This document shows, one piece after another, positions 51,171 to 59,330 of a stretch of DNA of 64,000 nt. The number at the start of each line of letters is the position of its first letter. The first letter of the stretch is position 1. Origin of the DNA: Nocardioides mangrovi (lineage in GTDB: Bacteria; Actinomycetota; Actinomycetes; Propionibacteriales; Nocardioidaceae); contig NZ_JAIQZJ010000001.1 in NCBI RefSeq assembly GCF_020073815.1, positions 806,001 through 870,000 of the forward strand, written 5' to 3'. The notes beneath the pieces were generated by a model. The model made no database searches, was not told where the DNA came from, and saw nothing but the letters and a program-made list of their open reading frames with translations. The translations under genes and the position numbers were made by a program.

Positions 51171-52549
51171 CTCTCACTCCTGATCTGGGCCAGGACGCGG
51201 TCGCGCACCTCGGCCATGGTGTCCTCGTCGCGGCCCTCGACGTTGAGGCGGAGCAGCGGCTCGGTGTTGGACGGCCGGACGTTGAACGCCCAGTCCGCGT
51301 GGCTGACGGTGAGGCCGTCGAGGTGGTCGGTGGTGACGCCGTCGAGGGCGGTGTACGCCGCCTCGATCTCGGCCGTCACGCCGGACTGGTCGGCGACCTC
51401 GGAGTTGATCTCGCCGCTCAGCACGTAGCGCTCGTAGCGGTCGAGGAGCTCCGAGAGCGGCCGCTCGGTCTCGGCGAGCGCGGCGAGGGTGTGCAGGGCC
51501 GCGAGCATCCCGGAGTCGGCACGCCAGAAGTCGCGGAAGTAGAAGTGGCCGCTGTGCTCGCCGCCGAAGACCGCGTCCGTCTCGGCCATCGTGGCCTTGA
51601 TGTAGGAGTGGCCGACGCGGGTGCGGACCGGGGTGCCGCCGAGCTCGGCGACCAGCTCGGGCACCGCGCGGCTGGTGATCAGGTTGTGGATCACCGCGGA
51701 GCCCGGCGACTTGGCCAGCTCGCGCTCGGCGATGAGGGCGGTCAGCGTCGACGGCGAGACCGCCCGGCCGCGCTCGTCGACGATGAAGCAGCGGTCGGCG
51801 TCGCCGTCGAAGGCCAGGCCGATGTCGGCGCCCTCGGCGAGGACCCGCTGCTGCAGGTCGACCAGGTTGGCGGGGTCGATCGGGTTGGCCTCGTGGTGGG
51901 GGAAGGTGCCGTCGAGCTCGAAGTACATCGGGACGAGCTCGACCTGGTCGCCGAGGCGGGCGAAGACGGCCGGGGCGGTGTGGCCGGCCATGCCGTTGCC
52001 GGCGTCGGCGACCACCTTGAGGCGGCGGCCGGTGACCGGCGCGAGCGAGAGCAGGTGCGCGGCGTACGCCTCGAGGACGTCCTGCTCGCTGATCTCGCCG
52101 ACCGGCCCGGTGGCGGGCTCCTGCGCGCCGGCCGCCCCGGCCACGAGGTCGCGGATGTCGGCCAGGCCGGTCTCCGTGCCGACGGGGACGGCGTGGGCGC
52201 GGCACATCTTGATGCCGTTGTACTGCGCCGGGTTGTGGCTCGCGGTGAACATCGCACCCGGGTGGCCGAGGTGGCCGGAAGCGAAGTAGAGCTGGTCGGT
52301 CGAGGCGAGGCCGATCATCACCACGTCCGCGCCGGCCTCGCTGGCGCCGGCCGCGAACGCGCCGGCCATCCCGGGCGAGCTCGGCCGCATGTCGTGGCCG
52401 ACCACGACGGTGGTGGCGCCGATGACCTGGACGAAGGCCCGGCCGGTGGCGTGCGCCAGGGCCTCGTCGACCTGGTCCGGGACGGTGCCGCGGACGTCGT
52501 ACGCCTTGAAGACAGCGTGGACGTTCGCGGGGTCGAGGGTGTCGGCCAT
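51167..52549 (-). CDS. manB: Phosphomannomutase/phosphoglucomutase
   Basis: 460 residues of the alpha-D-phosphohexomutase family. The phosphoserine loop is TASHNPAQYNG with Ser104; the metal loop is AFDGDADRCF near 245; the sugar loop has GGEHSGHFYFR; and VRPSNTEPLLRLNVE closes the phosphate-binding domain. It converts mannose-6-phosphate to mannose-1-phosphate, which ManC (61158) turns into GDP-mannose for glycan and glycolipid synthesis. A TAGGGT hexamer 7 nt before the ATG indicates a leaderless message for the manB-Trm112-TobH operon. Confidence 0.95.
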   Translation of the reverse strand: MADTLDPANVHAVFKAYDVRGTVPDQVDEALAHATGRAFVQVIGATTVVVGHDMRPSSPGMAGAFAAGASEAGADVVMIGLASTDQLYFASGHLGHPGAMFTASHNPAQYNGIKMCRAHAVPVGTETGLADIRDLVAGAAGAQEPATGPVGEISEQDVLEAYAAHLLSLAPVTGRRLKVVADAGNGMAGHTAPAVFARLGDQVELVPMYFELDGTFPHHEANPIDPANLVDLQQRVLAEGADIGLAFDGDADRCFIVDERGRAVSPSTLTALIAERELAKSPGSAVIHNLITSRAVPELVAELGGTPVRTRVGHSYIKATMAETDAVFGGEHSGHFYFRDFWRADSGMLAALHTLAALAETERPLSELLDRYERYVLSGEINSEVADQSGVTAEIEAAYTALDGVTTDHLDGLTVSHADWAFNVRPSNTEPLLRLNVEGRDEDTMAEVRDRVLAQIRSER

Positions 52550-52556
52550 GACGCAA

Positions 52557-52562
52557 ACCCTA
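52557..52562 (-). promoter_or_regulatory. Leaderless -10 element of the manB operon
   Basis: TAGGGT on the minus strand, 7 nt before the ATG at 52549. The same hexamer precedes manC and the large GT2 gene. Confidence 0.55.
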
Positions 52563-52590
52563 GTGGGGACGCGTCAGCGGACCCACTGAT

Positions 52591-52650
52591 GGTGGTCGAG
52601 CGAGCCGCGCGACCGAGGGACGAGGTCGCGACCGGCGTGTCGAGACCGGG
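52591..52650 (+). repeat. Dispersed intergenic repeat, copy 2
   Basis: GGTGGTCGAGCGAGCC, then GCGACCGAG, then GAGGTCGCGACCGG and TGTCGAGACCGGG follow the same block order as at 31766-31826. It fills most of the gap between manB and DUF3499. Confidence 0.6.
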
Positions 52651-52654
52651 ACAT

Positions 52655-53011
52655 TCAGTCCGTGGTCAACACCCTCAGGTGACCGCGGCGGGCGGTCTCG
52701 CGCCCGGTCTCGTCCTCGGGGGCGATCCGGACGGGCGCGACCGGGCGGGCCGCCTCGCGGACGGCGTCGGCCAGCGCGAGCAGGTCGTCGCTGGAGGGTC
52801 CCTGCGCCTTCGGGTCGGGAGCCAGGCGCAGGACCTCCCAGCCACGCGGGGCGGAGAGGCGCTCGCTGTGGACCTCGCAGAGGTCGTAGGCGTGCGGCTC
52901 GGCGTAGGTCGCGAGCGGGCCGAGCACCGCCGTCTGGTCCGCATAGACATAGGTCAGTGTCGCCACCGCGGCGCGGCCGCAGGCGGTGCGCGAACAGCGG
53001 CGGGAACTCAC
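52655..53011 (-). CDS. DUF3499 family protein
   Basis: 118 residues from a GTG preceded by GGAGGT. The N-terminus RRCSRTACGRAAVATLTYVY with Cys6 and Cys11, and later DLCEVHSERL, give a likely zinc site typical of DUF3499 (Rv3258c-type). The middle has YADQTAVLGPLATYAEPHAY. The function is unknown; the gene is conserved beside manB and the metallopeptidase in actinobacteria. It is divergent from the metallopeptidase gene, with 49 bp between the starts. Confidence 0.88.
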   Translation of the reverse strand: MSSRRCSRTACGRAAVATLTYVYADQTAVLGPLATYAEPHAYDLCEVHSERLSAPRGWEVLRLAPDPKAQGPSSDDLLALADAVREAARPVAPVRIAPEDETGRETARRGHLRVLTTD

Positions 53012-53048
53012 GTCGCAGACGGTACCTCCCGGGACCGACACACCCGAT

Positions 53049-53054
53049 TAGGCT
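53049..53054 (+). promoter_or_regulatory. Leaderless -10 element of the metallopeptidase-family gene
   Basis: TAGGCT, 6 nt before the GTG at 53061. Confidence 0.5.
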
Positions 53055-53060
53055 CGCTGT

Positions 53061-53504
53061 GTGGATCGGAGCGTGGATCGACCTCGACGTACCCGGGACC
53101 GGCGCGGGCGCGGGATGCGCGGGCCGGCCGTGCTGCCGCGGGTCCCCGGCCAGCCCGAGCTGCGCACTTCGCGCGAGCGCTTCGACGACCTCGCGCTCGG
53201 CATCGTGACCGAGATCGACGAGCGGTGGCAGGACAAGCTCGGGCTCGTGGAGTACGCCGTCGAGGACACCCCGCAGATCCCCGACGACTGGGCCTCGGGC
53301 ACCGTGCCACTCTCCTCGCTGGTGCGCGGCAGCGGCGCGACCCCGACCCGGCTGGTGCTCTTCCGGCGGCCGATCGAGCACCGCTGCGAGAACCGCTCGG
53401 ACCTCGAGGCGATGGTGCTCACGGTCGTCGTCGAGCAGGTGGCCGAGCTGCTCGGCATCGACGCCGAGCAGGTCGACCCGCGCTACGAGCGCGACGACGA
53501 CTGA
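53061..53504 (+). CDS. Metallopeptidase family (zincin-like) protein, degenerate motif
   Basis: 147 residues. After a basic N-terminus, RERFDDLALGIVTEIDERWQ, VEYAVEDTP and RLVLFRRPIEHRC match the minimal zincin family formerly called DUF1025. In that family a C-terminal H-E-x-x-H binds zinc. Here the equivalent stretch is VVVEQVAELLGI: the glutamate stays but both histidines are lost, so peptidase activity is doubtful. The gene corresponds in position to Rv3259. It is divergent from DUF3499 and converges on the DUF5719 gene with a 3-bp gap. Confidence 0.83.
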   Translation: MDRSVDRPRRTRDRRGRGMRGPAVLPRVPGQPELRTSRERFDDLALGIVTEIDERWQDKLGLVEYAVEDTPQIPDDWASGTVPLSSLVRGSGATPTRLVLFRRPIEHRCENRSDLEAMVLTVVVEQVAELLGIDAEQVDPRYERDDD

Positions 53505-53507
53505 GGG

Positions 53508-54923
53508 CTACGGCAGGCCCGGTCGAACGGCGGGCACCAGGCTGCTGGTGACCGGCACGACCAGGGGCGCCACGGTCGCGCCGTCGGTCCGGGTGACCAG
53601 CACGGCGCCGCTCACCGAGGTCTTGGCCGGAGTGATGGTGACGAGGACGGCGGTCGCGGGCAGCTCGACGCTGACGCCACGGCCCGGGGTGATCTCGACC
53701 TTCGTGCTGTCGAGCGTCGAGCCGTCGGCGGCCCGCGACTCCACGGTGACGGTGCCGGCGCGGACGGCGCCGGCCAGGGCGAGGGTCTTGGTGGTCGCGC
53801 CGGCGCCGCGGGCCGAGCCCTCCGGGAGCAGGGTCGTGGCCGCGTCGGAGATCGCAGCGCCGGGGACGGCGTGCGAGAGGTCGCTGCGGACCTGGGAGCG
53901 CAGCGTCGAGGTCACCGGCGTCGTCGAGGTGATCGAGAGTCCCAGCGCGTCGTCGTCGATCGCGTCGCCGAGCACGCTGGTGAGCGTCACCCGCTTCACG
54001 GTCTGCGGCGGCACCCGCACCTCCTTGAGCCCCTCGGGCGCGAAGACCGAGTCGGGAGTCACCACCTTGACGCTCACGCGGGCCTCGTCGGTGCCGCCGT
54101 TGGCGAGGACGAGCGTGCGGGGGCCGGAGCCCGGCGCGAGGCCCATGAGCAGGCTGTGGGCCTCGGGCTCGGTCTGGCCGGGCAGCCAGTCCCGAACCAT
54201 CGGCGCCGAGCCCACCCGGTCGAAGGTGTCGAGGAGGCTCGCTCCCACACGGCCGCGGACGGTCAGGAGGTCGAGCGCGAGCTCGCCCTTGCGCGGGATC
54301 AGCTGGGCGAGGTCGAGCCGCACGGTGCTGTGCCCGGGGACCGACACGCCCCGCAGGCGCGGCGCGTCCACCACACCGGCGCTGCCGAGGACCGTGATGT
54401 CGGCGAGCGCCGTGCCGCTGTCCGGGTTGGTCAGCTCGAGCGTCGACCGGTGTCCGGCGCCCGCGCCGACGCCGGTGAACCACTCGTGCGCGGTCGGCGG
54501 CAGGCACGCGGCCGTGGCCAGCTCGTCGCCACCGGTGCGCCCGGCGACCAGCCCGGGGGCCAGGTCCCCGGTGCCGGTGACGGCGGTGCCCTCGGCGGCG
54601 TCGACGGTGGTGACGCGGCCGGACCCGACCGTCGCGTCCGTGGCCTTGTCGCCGAGGCCGACGCTGACCTTGCCGTCCACCCCGTCGCCGGCGGACGTGA
54701 TCGCCAGGCCGTCGTCGTCGAGCGGCCCGGGGCAGACGAGCGTGGCGGTGCTGAGCGTCGTCTCCGTCGGCGGGTGGGAGGCGGTGGCGTCGTCGTCGGC
54801 CCGGACCAGCAGCAGCGCGAGCACGCTGGCCAGGGGCAGCACGACGGCGAGGATCGTCGTCACGTTGAGACGGGTACGGCGCGCCGCGGACCGGCGTCCG
54901 GGGGTCGGGGTGGGCGTGCTCAC
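53508..54923 (-). CDS. DUF5719 family exported protein
   Basis: 471 residues from a GTG that overlaps the upstream glycosyltransferase stop as GTGA. One membrane anchor at about 20-42 (TTILAVVLPLASVLALLLV) is followed by a long extracytoplasmic region of repeated beta-sandwich-like strands (STLELTNPDSGTALADITVL and RTLVLANGGTDEARVSVKVV). These fit the actinobacterial DUF5719 family, usually next to this glycosyltransferase and whiB. The overlap suggests a fixed ratio or complex with the membrane glycosyltransferase. Molecular role not known. Confidence 0.85.
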   Translation of the reverse strand: MSTPTPTPGRRSAARRTRLNVTTILAVVLPLASVLALLLVRADDDATASHPPTETTLSTATLVCPGPLDDDGLAITSAGDGVDGKVSVGLGDKATDATVGSGRVTTVDAAEGTAVTGTGDLAPGLVAGRTGGDELATAACLPPTAHEWFTGVGAGAGHRSTLELTNPDSGTALADITVLGSAGVVDAPRLRGVSVPGHSTVRLDLAQLIPRKGELALDLLTVRGRVGASLLDTFDRVGSAPMVRDWLPGQTEPEAHSLLMGLAPGSGPRTLVLANGGTDEARVSVKVVTPDSVFAPEGLKEVRVPPQTVKRVTLTSVLGDAIDDDALGLSITSTTPVTSTLRSQVRSDLSHAVPGAAISDAATTLLPEGSARGAGATTKTLALAGAVRAGTVTVESRAADGSTLDSTKVEITPGRGVSVELPATAVLVTITPAKTSVSGAVLVTRTDGATVAPLVVPVTSSLVPAVRPGLP

Positions 54924-57775
54924 GGCGTCGACCTCCTCCGGTTGACGGTCGGCAGGCAGAGCACGAGCACCACGACCACGGCGACGCCCTGGACGACGAG
55001 GAGCACCACGCGCAGCCACGAGGTCGGGCCGTCGAGCTGCGACCCGTCGAGCGGACGGTCGATCTGCCAGGCGCGGGTGGTGCGCTCCTCGGCGCTCGCC
55101 TGCACGAGCCCCGACGCGGAGTCGAGCACCCCGGCGACGTCGCCGTCGGCGGGGGTCGGCAGCACGACGTACTCGATGCCGGCGGCCGCGAGCTGGTCGA
55201 CGACCTCGGGCGAGGGCCGCGAGACCAGCGCCTGCACGTCGTCGGTGAAGTCGTGGTCCTCGGCGGTGAGGGTGACGATCTCGTCCTCGCCGACGGTCAT
55301 GCCGTCGCCGCGGCGGACGGTGTAGGTGAGGCCGTCCTCGACGGTGCCGCGCACGACGAGGATGCCGTGCTCGGGGCCCTCCTCGGAGCTCTGGACCATG
55401 TAGACGGGGATGTCGGTGTCGATGCCGTCGGTGACCGCGGCGTCGCTGCCGAACCACCAGACGATCCCGCCGAGCGGGACCACGGCGGCCGCGACCCCGA
55501 GCACGCCGGCGACCGCGCGGCGCCACGAGCGCAGGTCGGTGGCGAACCCGGCGGCGCCGAGAACGGCCGCCACCAGGAAGCAGCCCTGGAGGACCACGAC
55601 CAGGACCCCGAGGCCGGCCGGCGCGGTGGCCGCGGCCAGGGAGAAGGAGACGAGCCCGAGCAGCGCGGCGACGACGGCGGTGACGAGGGCGACGATCCAG
55701 CAGACGAGGACCGGGATGCGGGTCGCCCGCGGCACCAGCGCGAGCACCGCCAGGACGGCGAGCACCACGCCGATCCACCACGGGGCGCCGAGGCCGTCGA
55801 GCCGGCCGCTGAGCAGGTCGAGGGTGTCGGCGGTCGGGACCGGGAGCCGGCCCACGTCCAGCAGCAGGCCTTCCGCGGCGCCGCGCTGGATCGCGGGGAT
55901 CCACCAGGGCGCGAGCAGCAGCGGCACCAGCCCGATCGCGGCCGCCGGCGGGCCCCAGACGGAACGGTCGCGGACCGCGCCGCGGACCACCAGCGCGGCC
56001 GAGGACACCACGACCAGCCCGAGGGCGGCCGCGAGCACCCAGAGCACCGGCGCGAAGGCGCAGCCCAGCGCCAGGAGCAGGCCGACCCGCCACGCGGCGC
56101 GCCAGCGGCGTACCCCCTCGGGGTCGGCGAAGCCGAGCGCGGCGTGGGCGAGCCAGGGCAGCACGGTCGCCACGGCGACCAGGCCGAGCCAGCCATCGCC
56201 CCACGCGCCGCACACGACGGGCACCAGGGCCCAGCTGACCGAGCCCCAGAGCAGCACCCAGCGCGGCGCCCCGGTGACGACGACGAGACGGCCGACGACG
56301 CGGAGGAAGCGCCACGCGCCCCACATGCCGAGCGGGACGGCGAACAGGAAGACCGCCGAGACGGCGGCCAACGGGCTGCCGCCGAGGACGGTGGCGAGCA
56401 GCGCCATCGGGAAGACGTACGGCGGCGCCGGGACGGCCGTCCCGGTGCCGAGCGGGTGCCAGGTCTCGGTCTGGAGCCCCCACCAGTCACCGACGCCCGC
56501 CGGGGTGGGCGACAGCCCGCCGCCGGCCAGCGAGCCGAAGGCGGCGCGGGCGGCCACGAGCGCGACGACGACGGTGAGCGTGAGCAGCAGCGCGATCGGG
56601 TTGGTGAGGAAGCGCGCGACCAGGCCGCTGTCGTCAGCGAAGAGCTCGTCCTCCTCCGACTGCCGGGGCCGGGCGACCGTGCTCGCGGGGGCGTGCTCGG
56701 CCGCCGCCGCTCGGCGCCGCTCGGCGACGTCCGCGGCCTGGTTGGTGGCCGCGGCGGCGAGGTCGCCGAGGAAGTCGAGTCCGTGCCGGTAGGGCAGCCA
56801 CCACGGCGCGAGCAGGCTGCGCGCGTGCTCCTCGGCCACGGCGCGGTCCTGCCGGGCCCTGCGGGCGGCGCGGATCTCGCCGGGGTGCGCGTAGAGGTTG
56901 AGCAGCGCGGCGAGGTCGTCGAGCGCCTCGCCGACCGAGCGGACCAGCAGGAAGCCGATCATCCGCAGCACGGTGCCGAACGCGAGCCGGACCACCAGCC
57001 ACGGCAGCGCCCGCGCCCGCGCGTTGGCCAGCAGCGTGTAGAGCGCCGCACGGCGCTCCTGGTAGTGGGTGTGCCGGCCGGTCAGCGGCGTCCGTCGTAC
57101 GCCGCGGTGCGCGGCCTCGGCGTGGAAGACGATCGCGTCCGGGACGATCAGCGTGCGGTGGCCGGCGGCCGCGGCCCGCCACCCGAAGTCGATGTCGTTG
57201 CCGAAGATCGGCAGCTGGGGGTCGAAGCCGCCGAGCTGCTCGAGGACGGTGCGACGCACCAGCATCCCGGCGCTGTTGACCGCGAGGACCTCCCGGACCT
57301 CGTCGTGCTGACCCTGGTCGTACTCGCCACGCTCGAGGCCGGTCTCGCGCCGGCCGGTGCCGGTGATGGTGACGCCCAGCTCGAGGAGGCGGCGCAGGGA
57401 GGGCCACTCCCGCAGCTTCGGGCCGAGCACGTCCGCGCCGGGGTCTGCGGCCGCGGCGGCCAGGAGGGCCTCGAGCGCGCCGGGGTCCGGGGTGGCGTCG
57501 TCGTGCAGGATCCAGATCCACTCGGGGAGCTGGCCCCGCTCGCGGACCCGCTCGAGACCGAGCTCGACGGCGGCGGGGAAGGACGTGGAGCCGGGGGCAA
57601 GGACGACCTCGTCGAAGGCCTGCTCGAGCAGGTCGGCGCTGTCGTCCTTGCTACCGGTGTCGACCGCGAGGACGGCCGCCAGCGGCGCCCGCTGGGCCCG
57701 GACGCCGTCGATGACGGTCGGGAGCCAGCGGCCGCCGTCATGACTGACCAGCAGGGCCACGACCGAGGAAACCAC
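54920..57775 (-). CDS. Large membrane glycosyltransferase family 2 protein
   Basis: 951 residues. The first 250 are a GT2 catalytic domain: VVALLVSHDGGRWLP, AVDTGSKDDSADLLEQ, WILHDDATPDPGALEAL and FGNDIDFGWRAAAAGH. After a charged linker (about 300-390), roughly twelve membrane helices follow to about 790. The C-terminal domain (about 800-915) is extracytoplasmic with a final helix near 925. This plan is that of polyprenyl-linked glycan synthases conserved in actinobacteria beside whiB. The GTG start has a TAGGGT hexamer 8 nt ahead. It is co-translated with DUF5719. Product polymer unknown. Confidence 0.87.
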   Translation of the reverse strand: MVSSVVALLVSHDGGRWLPTVIDGVRAQRAPLAAVLAVDTGSKDDSADLLEQAFDEVVLAPGSTSFPAAVELGLERVRERGQLPEWIWILHDDATPDPGALEALLAAAAADPGADVLGPKLREWPSLRRLLELGVTITGTGRRETGLERGEYDQGQHDEVREVLAVNSAGMLVRRTVLEQLGGFDPQLPIFGNDIDFGWRAAAAGHRTLIVPDAIVFHAEAAHRGVRRTPLTGRHTHYQERRAALYTLLANARARALPWLVVRLAFGTVLRMIGFLLVRSVGEALDDLAALLNLYAHPGEIRAARRARQDRAVAEEHARSLLAPWWLPYRHGLDFLGDLAAAATNQAADVAERRRAAAAEHAPASTVARPRQSEEDELFADDSGLVARFLTNPIALLLTLTVVVALVAARAAFGSLAGGGLSPTPAGVGDWWGLQTETWHPLGTGTAVPAPPYVFPMALLATVLGGSPLAAVSAVFLFAVPLGMWGAWRFLRVVGRLVVVTGAPRWVLLWGSVSWALVPVVCGAWGDGWLGLVAVATVLPWLAHAALGFADPEGVRRWRAAWRVGLLLALGCAFAPVLWVLAAALGLVVVSSAALVVRGAVRDRSVWGPPAAAIGLVPLLLAPWWIPAIQRGAAEGLLLDVGRLPVPTADTLDLLSGRLDGLGAPWWIGVVLAVLAVLALVPRATRIPVLVCWIVALVTAVVAALLGLVSFSLAAATAPAGLGVLVVVLQGCFLVAAVLGAAGFATDLRSWRRAVAGVLGVAAAVVPLGGIVWWFGSDAAVTDGIDTDIPVYMVQSSEEGPEHGILVVRGTVEDGLTYTVRRGDGMTVGEDEIVTLTAEDHDFTDDVQALVSRPSPEVVDQLAAAGIEYVVLPTPADGDVAGVLDSASGLVQASAEERTTRAWQIDRPLDGSQLDGPTSWLRVVLLVVQGVAVVVVLVLCLPTVNRRRSTP

Positions 57776-57783
57776 GATCGTGA

Positions 57784-57789
57784 ACCCTA
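57784..57789 (-). promoter_or_regulatory. Leaderless -10 element of the large GT2 gene
   Basis: TAGGGT on the minus strand, 8 nt before the GTG at 57775. Confidence 0.45.
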
Positions 57790-57837
57790 ACTGTCGGGCG
57801 GTTGCGGCTCCGACTCGGCGGCGACGCCCGCCTCAGG

Positions 57838-58092
57838 TCAGACGGCGCGCTTCTTCAGCTTGCGGCGCTCCCGCTCGGAGAGACCACCCCAGATGCCGAA
57901 GCGCTCGTCGTTCATCAACGCGTACTCGAGGCAGTCGTCCCGCACCTCGCAGGTCAGGCAGACCTTCTTGGCCTCCCTGGTCGACCCTCCCTTTTCGGGG
58001 AAGAACGCCTCGGGGTCGGTCTGCGCGCACAGCGCGCGCTCCTGCCAACCCGCTTCCTCGGCTTCTGCGTCGAGGAGAAAAAGTTCCCTCAC
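57838..58092 (-). CDS. WhiB family transcriptional regulator (WhiB2/WhmD-like)
   Basis: 84 residues from a GTG at 58092; an in-frame ATG at 58128 would add 12 residues. Four cysteines (22, 45, 48 and 54) in ALCAQTDPEAFF and VCLTCEVRDDC bind a 4Fe-4S cluster. The loop GIWGGLSERERR and a basic tail RKLKKRAV follow. The EAFFPEKGGSTREAK segment and the location beside fbiA match WhiB2/WhmD, which controls septation and sporulation genes with the housekeeping sigma factor. The intergenic stretch to fbiA (about 220 bp) is less GC-rich and should hold both divergent promoters, though I could not place them. Confidence 0.93.
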   Translation of the reverse strand: MRELFLLDAEAEEAGWQERALCAQTDPEAFFPEKGGSTREAKKVCLTCEVRDDCLEYALMNDERFGIWGGLSERERRKLKKRAV

Positions 58093-58316
58093 GGCCTTCG
58101 CCCTTTCGACCCGGTGTTGCTCCCACATCCTCGGATCTCGGACGGTTCAGCACCCCCGGGGAAGATCCGGGGCCCGGCACCGCGCCGAGACACGCGAACG
58201 ACACTGTGGGAATTACATGCCTGTCGTACCCCGAAAGTCAACCCCGCATCTGCTATGGGCTCCAGCAGGACCGACCCACGGCTCCGGCGGTTGGCCGCGT
58301 GGGGCAAGGTATCCGC

Positions 58317-59330
58317 ATGCGTGACATCACCGTGCTCTCCGGCGGCATGGGGGGCGCGCGGTTCCTGCAGGGTCTCCTGCACGGCATCGCGACCGGCCGG
58401 CTGCCGGGCGTCGACCCCGACGCCGTGGTCACGGTGGTGGCCAACACCGCCGACGACCTCTGGATCCACGGCCTCAAGGTGTGCCCCGACCTCGACACCG
58501 TCATGTACACCCTCGGCGACGGGATCGACCCCGGGCGCGGCTGGGGCCGCCGGGACGAGACCTGGTCGGTCAAGGAGGAGCTCGCGACGTACGGCGTGGA
58601 GGCGACCTGGTTCGGCCTCGGCGACCGCGACATCGCCACCCACCTGGTCCGCACCCAGATGCTCGACGCCGGCTACCCCCTCTCCCAGGTCACCGAGGCG
58701 CTCTGCGCGCGCTGGCTGGCCCCGACGTACGGCGACCGGCTGCGGCTGCTGCCGATGACCGACGACCGGGTGGAGACCCACGTCGCGATCGCCGACGCCG
58801 AGGCGCCGAGCGGTCGCCGGGTCGTGCACTTCCAGGAGTACTGGGTGCGGCTGCGGGCCGAGGTCCCCGCCGAGGCGCTGGTCTTCGTCGGCCTCGAGGA
58901 GTCCACCCCCGGGCCCGGGGTCGTCGACGCGATCACCGATGCCGACCTGGTCCTGGTGCCGCCGTCCAACCCGGTCGTGTCGGTCGGCACCATCCTCGGC
59001 GTGCCGCGGGTCCGCGAGGCGCTGAGGGCCACGCGCGCCCCGGTCGTCGGCCTGTCCCCCATCGTCGGCGGCCACCACGTCCGCGGCATGGCCGAGCAGA
59101 TGCTCACCTCGATCGGGGTCGAGGTGAGCGCGGCGGGGGTCGGCCTCCACTACGGCGCCCGCTCGGCCGGCGGCGTGCTCGACGGCTGGCTCGTCGACCA
59201 GGGCGACGCCGACCAGCTCGCGCGGCTCCACGAGGCCGGACTGGCCGCGGCCGCCGTACCCCTGATGATGACCGACCCCGACGCGACGGCGGCGATGGCG
59301 TCGGCCGCGATCGGGCTGGTCGCCCCGTGA
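58317..59330 (+). CDS. fbiA: 2-phospho-L-lactate transferase (F420 synthesis)
   Basis: 337 residues from the ATG at 58317. TVLSGGMGGARFLQGLL is the N-terminal nucleotide loop of CofD/FbiA, followed by ANTADDLWIHGLKVCPDLD and RDETWSVKEEL, which bind the deazaflavin. VLVPPSNPVVSVGTIL and GLSPIVGG complete the site. It transfers a phospho-enolpyruvyl or phospholactyl group from a GPP/GDP-activated donor to the deazaflavin Fo, giving (dehydro)F420-0. The end overlaps fbiB by GTGA. It is divergent from whiB, as in mycobacteria. Confidence 0.96.
   Translation: MRDITVLSGGMGGARFLQGLLHGIATGRLPGVDPDAVVTVVANTADDLWIHGLKVCPDLDTVMYTLGDGIDPGRGWGRRDETWSVKEELATYGVEATWFGLGDRDIATHLVRTQMLDAGYPLSQVTEALCARWLAPTYGDRLRLLPMTDDRVETHVAIADAEAPSGRRVVHFQEYWVRLRAEVPAEALVFVGLEESTPGPGVVDAITDADLVLVPPSNPVVSVGTILGVPRVREALRATRAPVVGLSPIVGGHHVRGMAEQMLTSIGVEVSAAGVGLHYGARSAGGVLDGWLVDQGDADQLARLHEAGLAAAAVPLMMTDPDATAAMASAAIGLVAP

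Noticed and set aside
55253..57790. Plus-strand open frame of 845 codons opposite the large GT2 gene
   Set aside because: Charged low-complexity shadow; the minus strand has the GT2 motifs and membrane helices.
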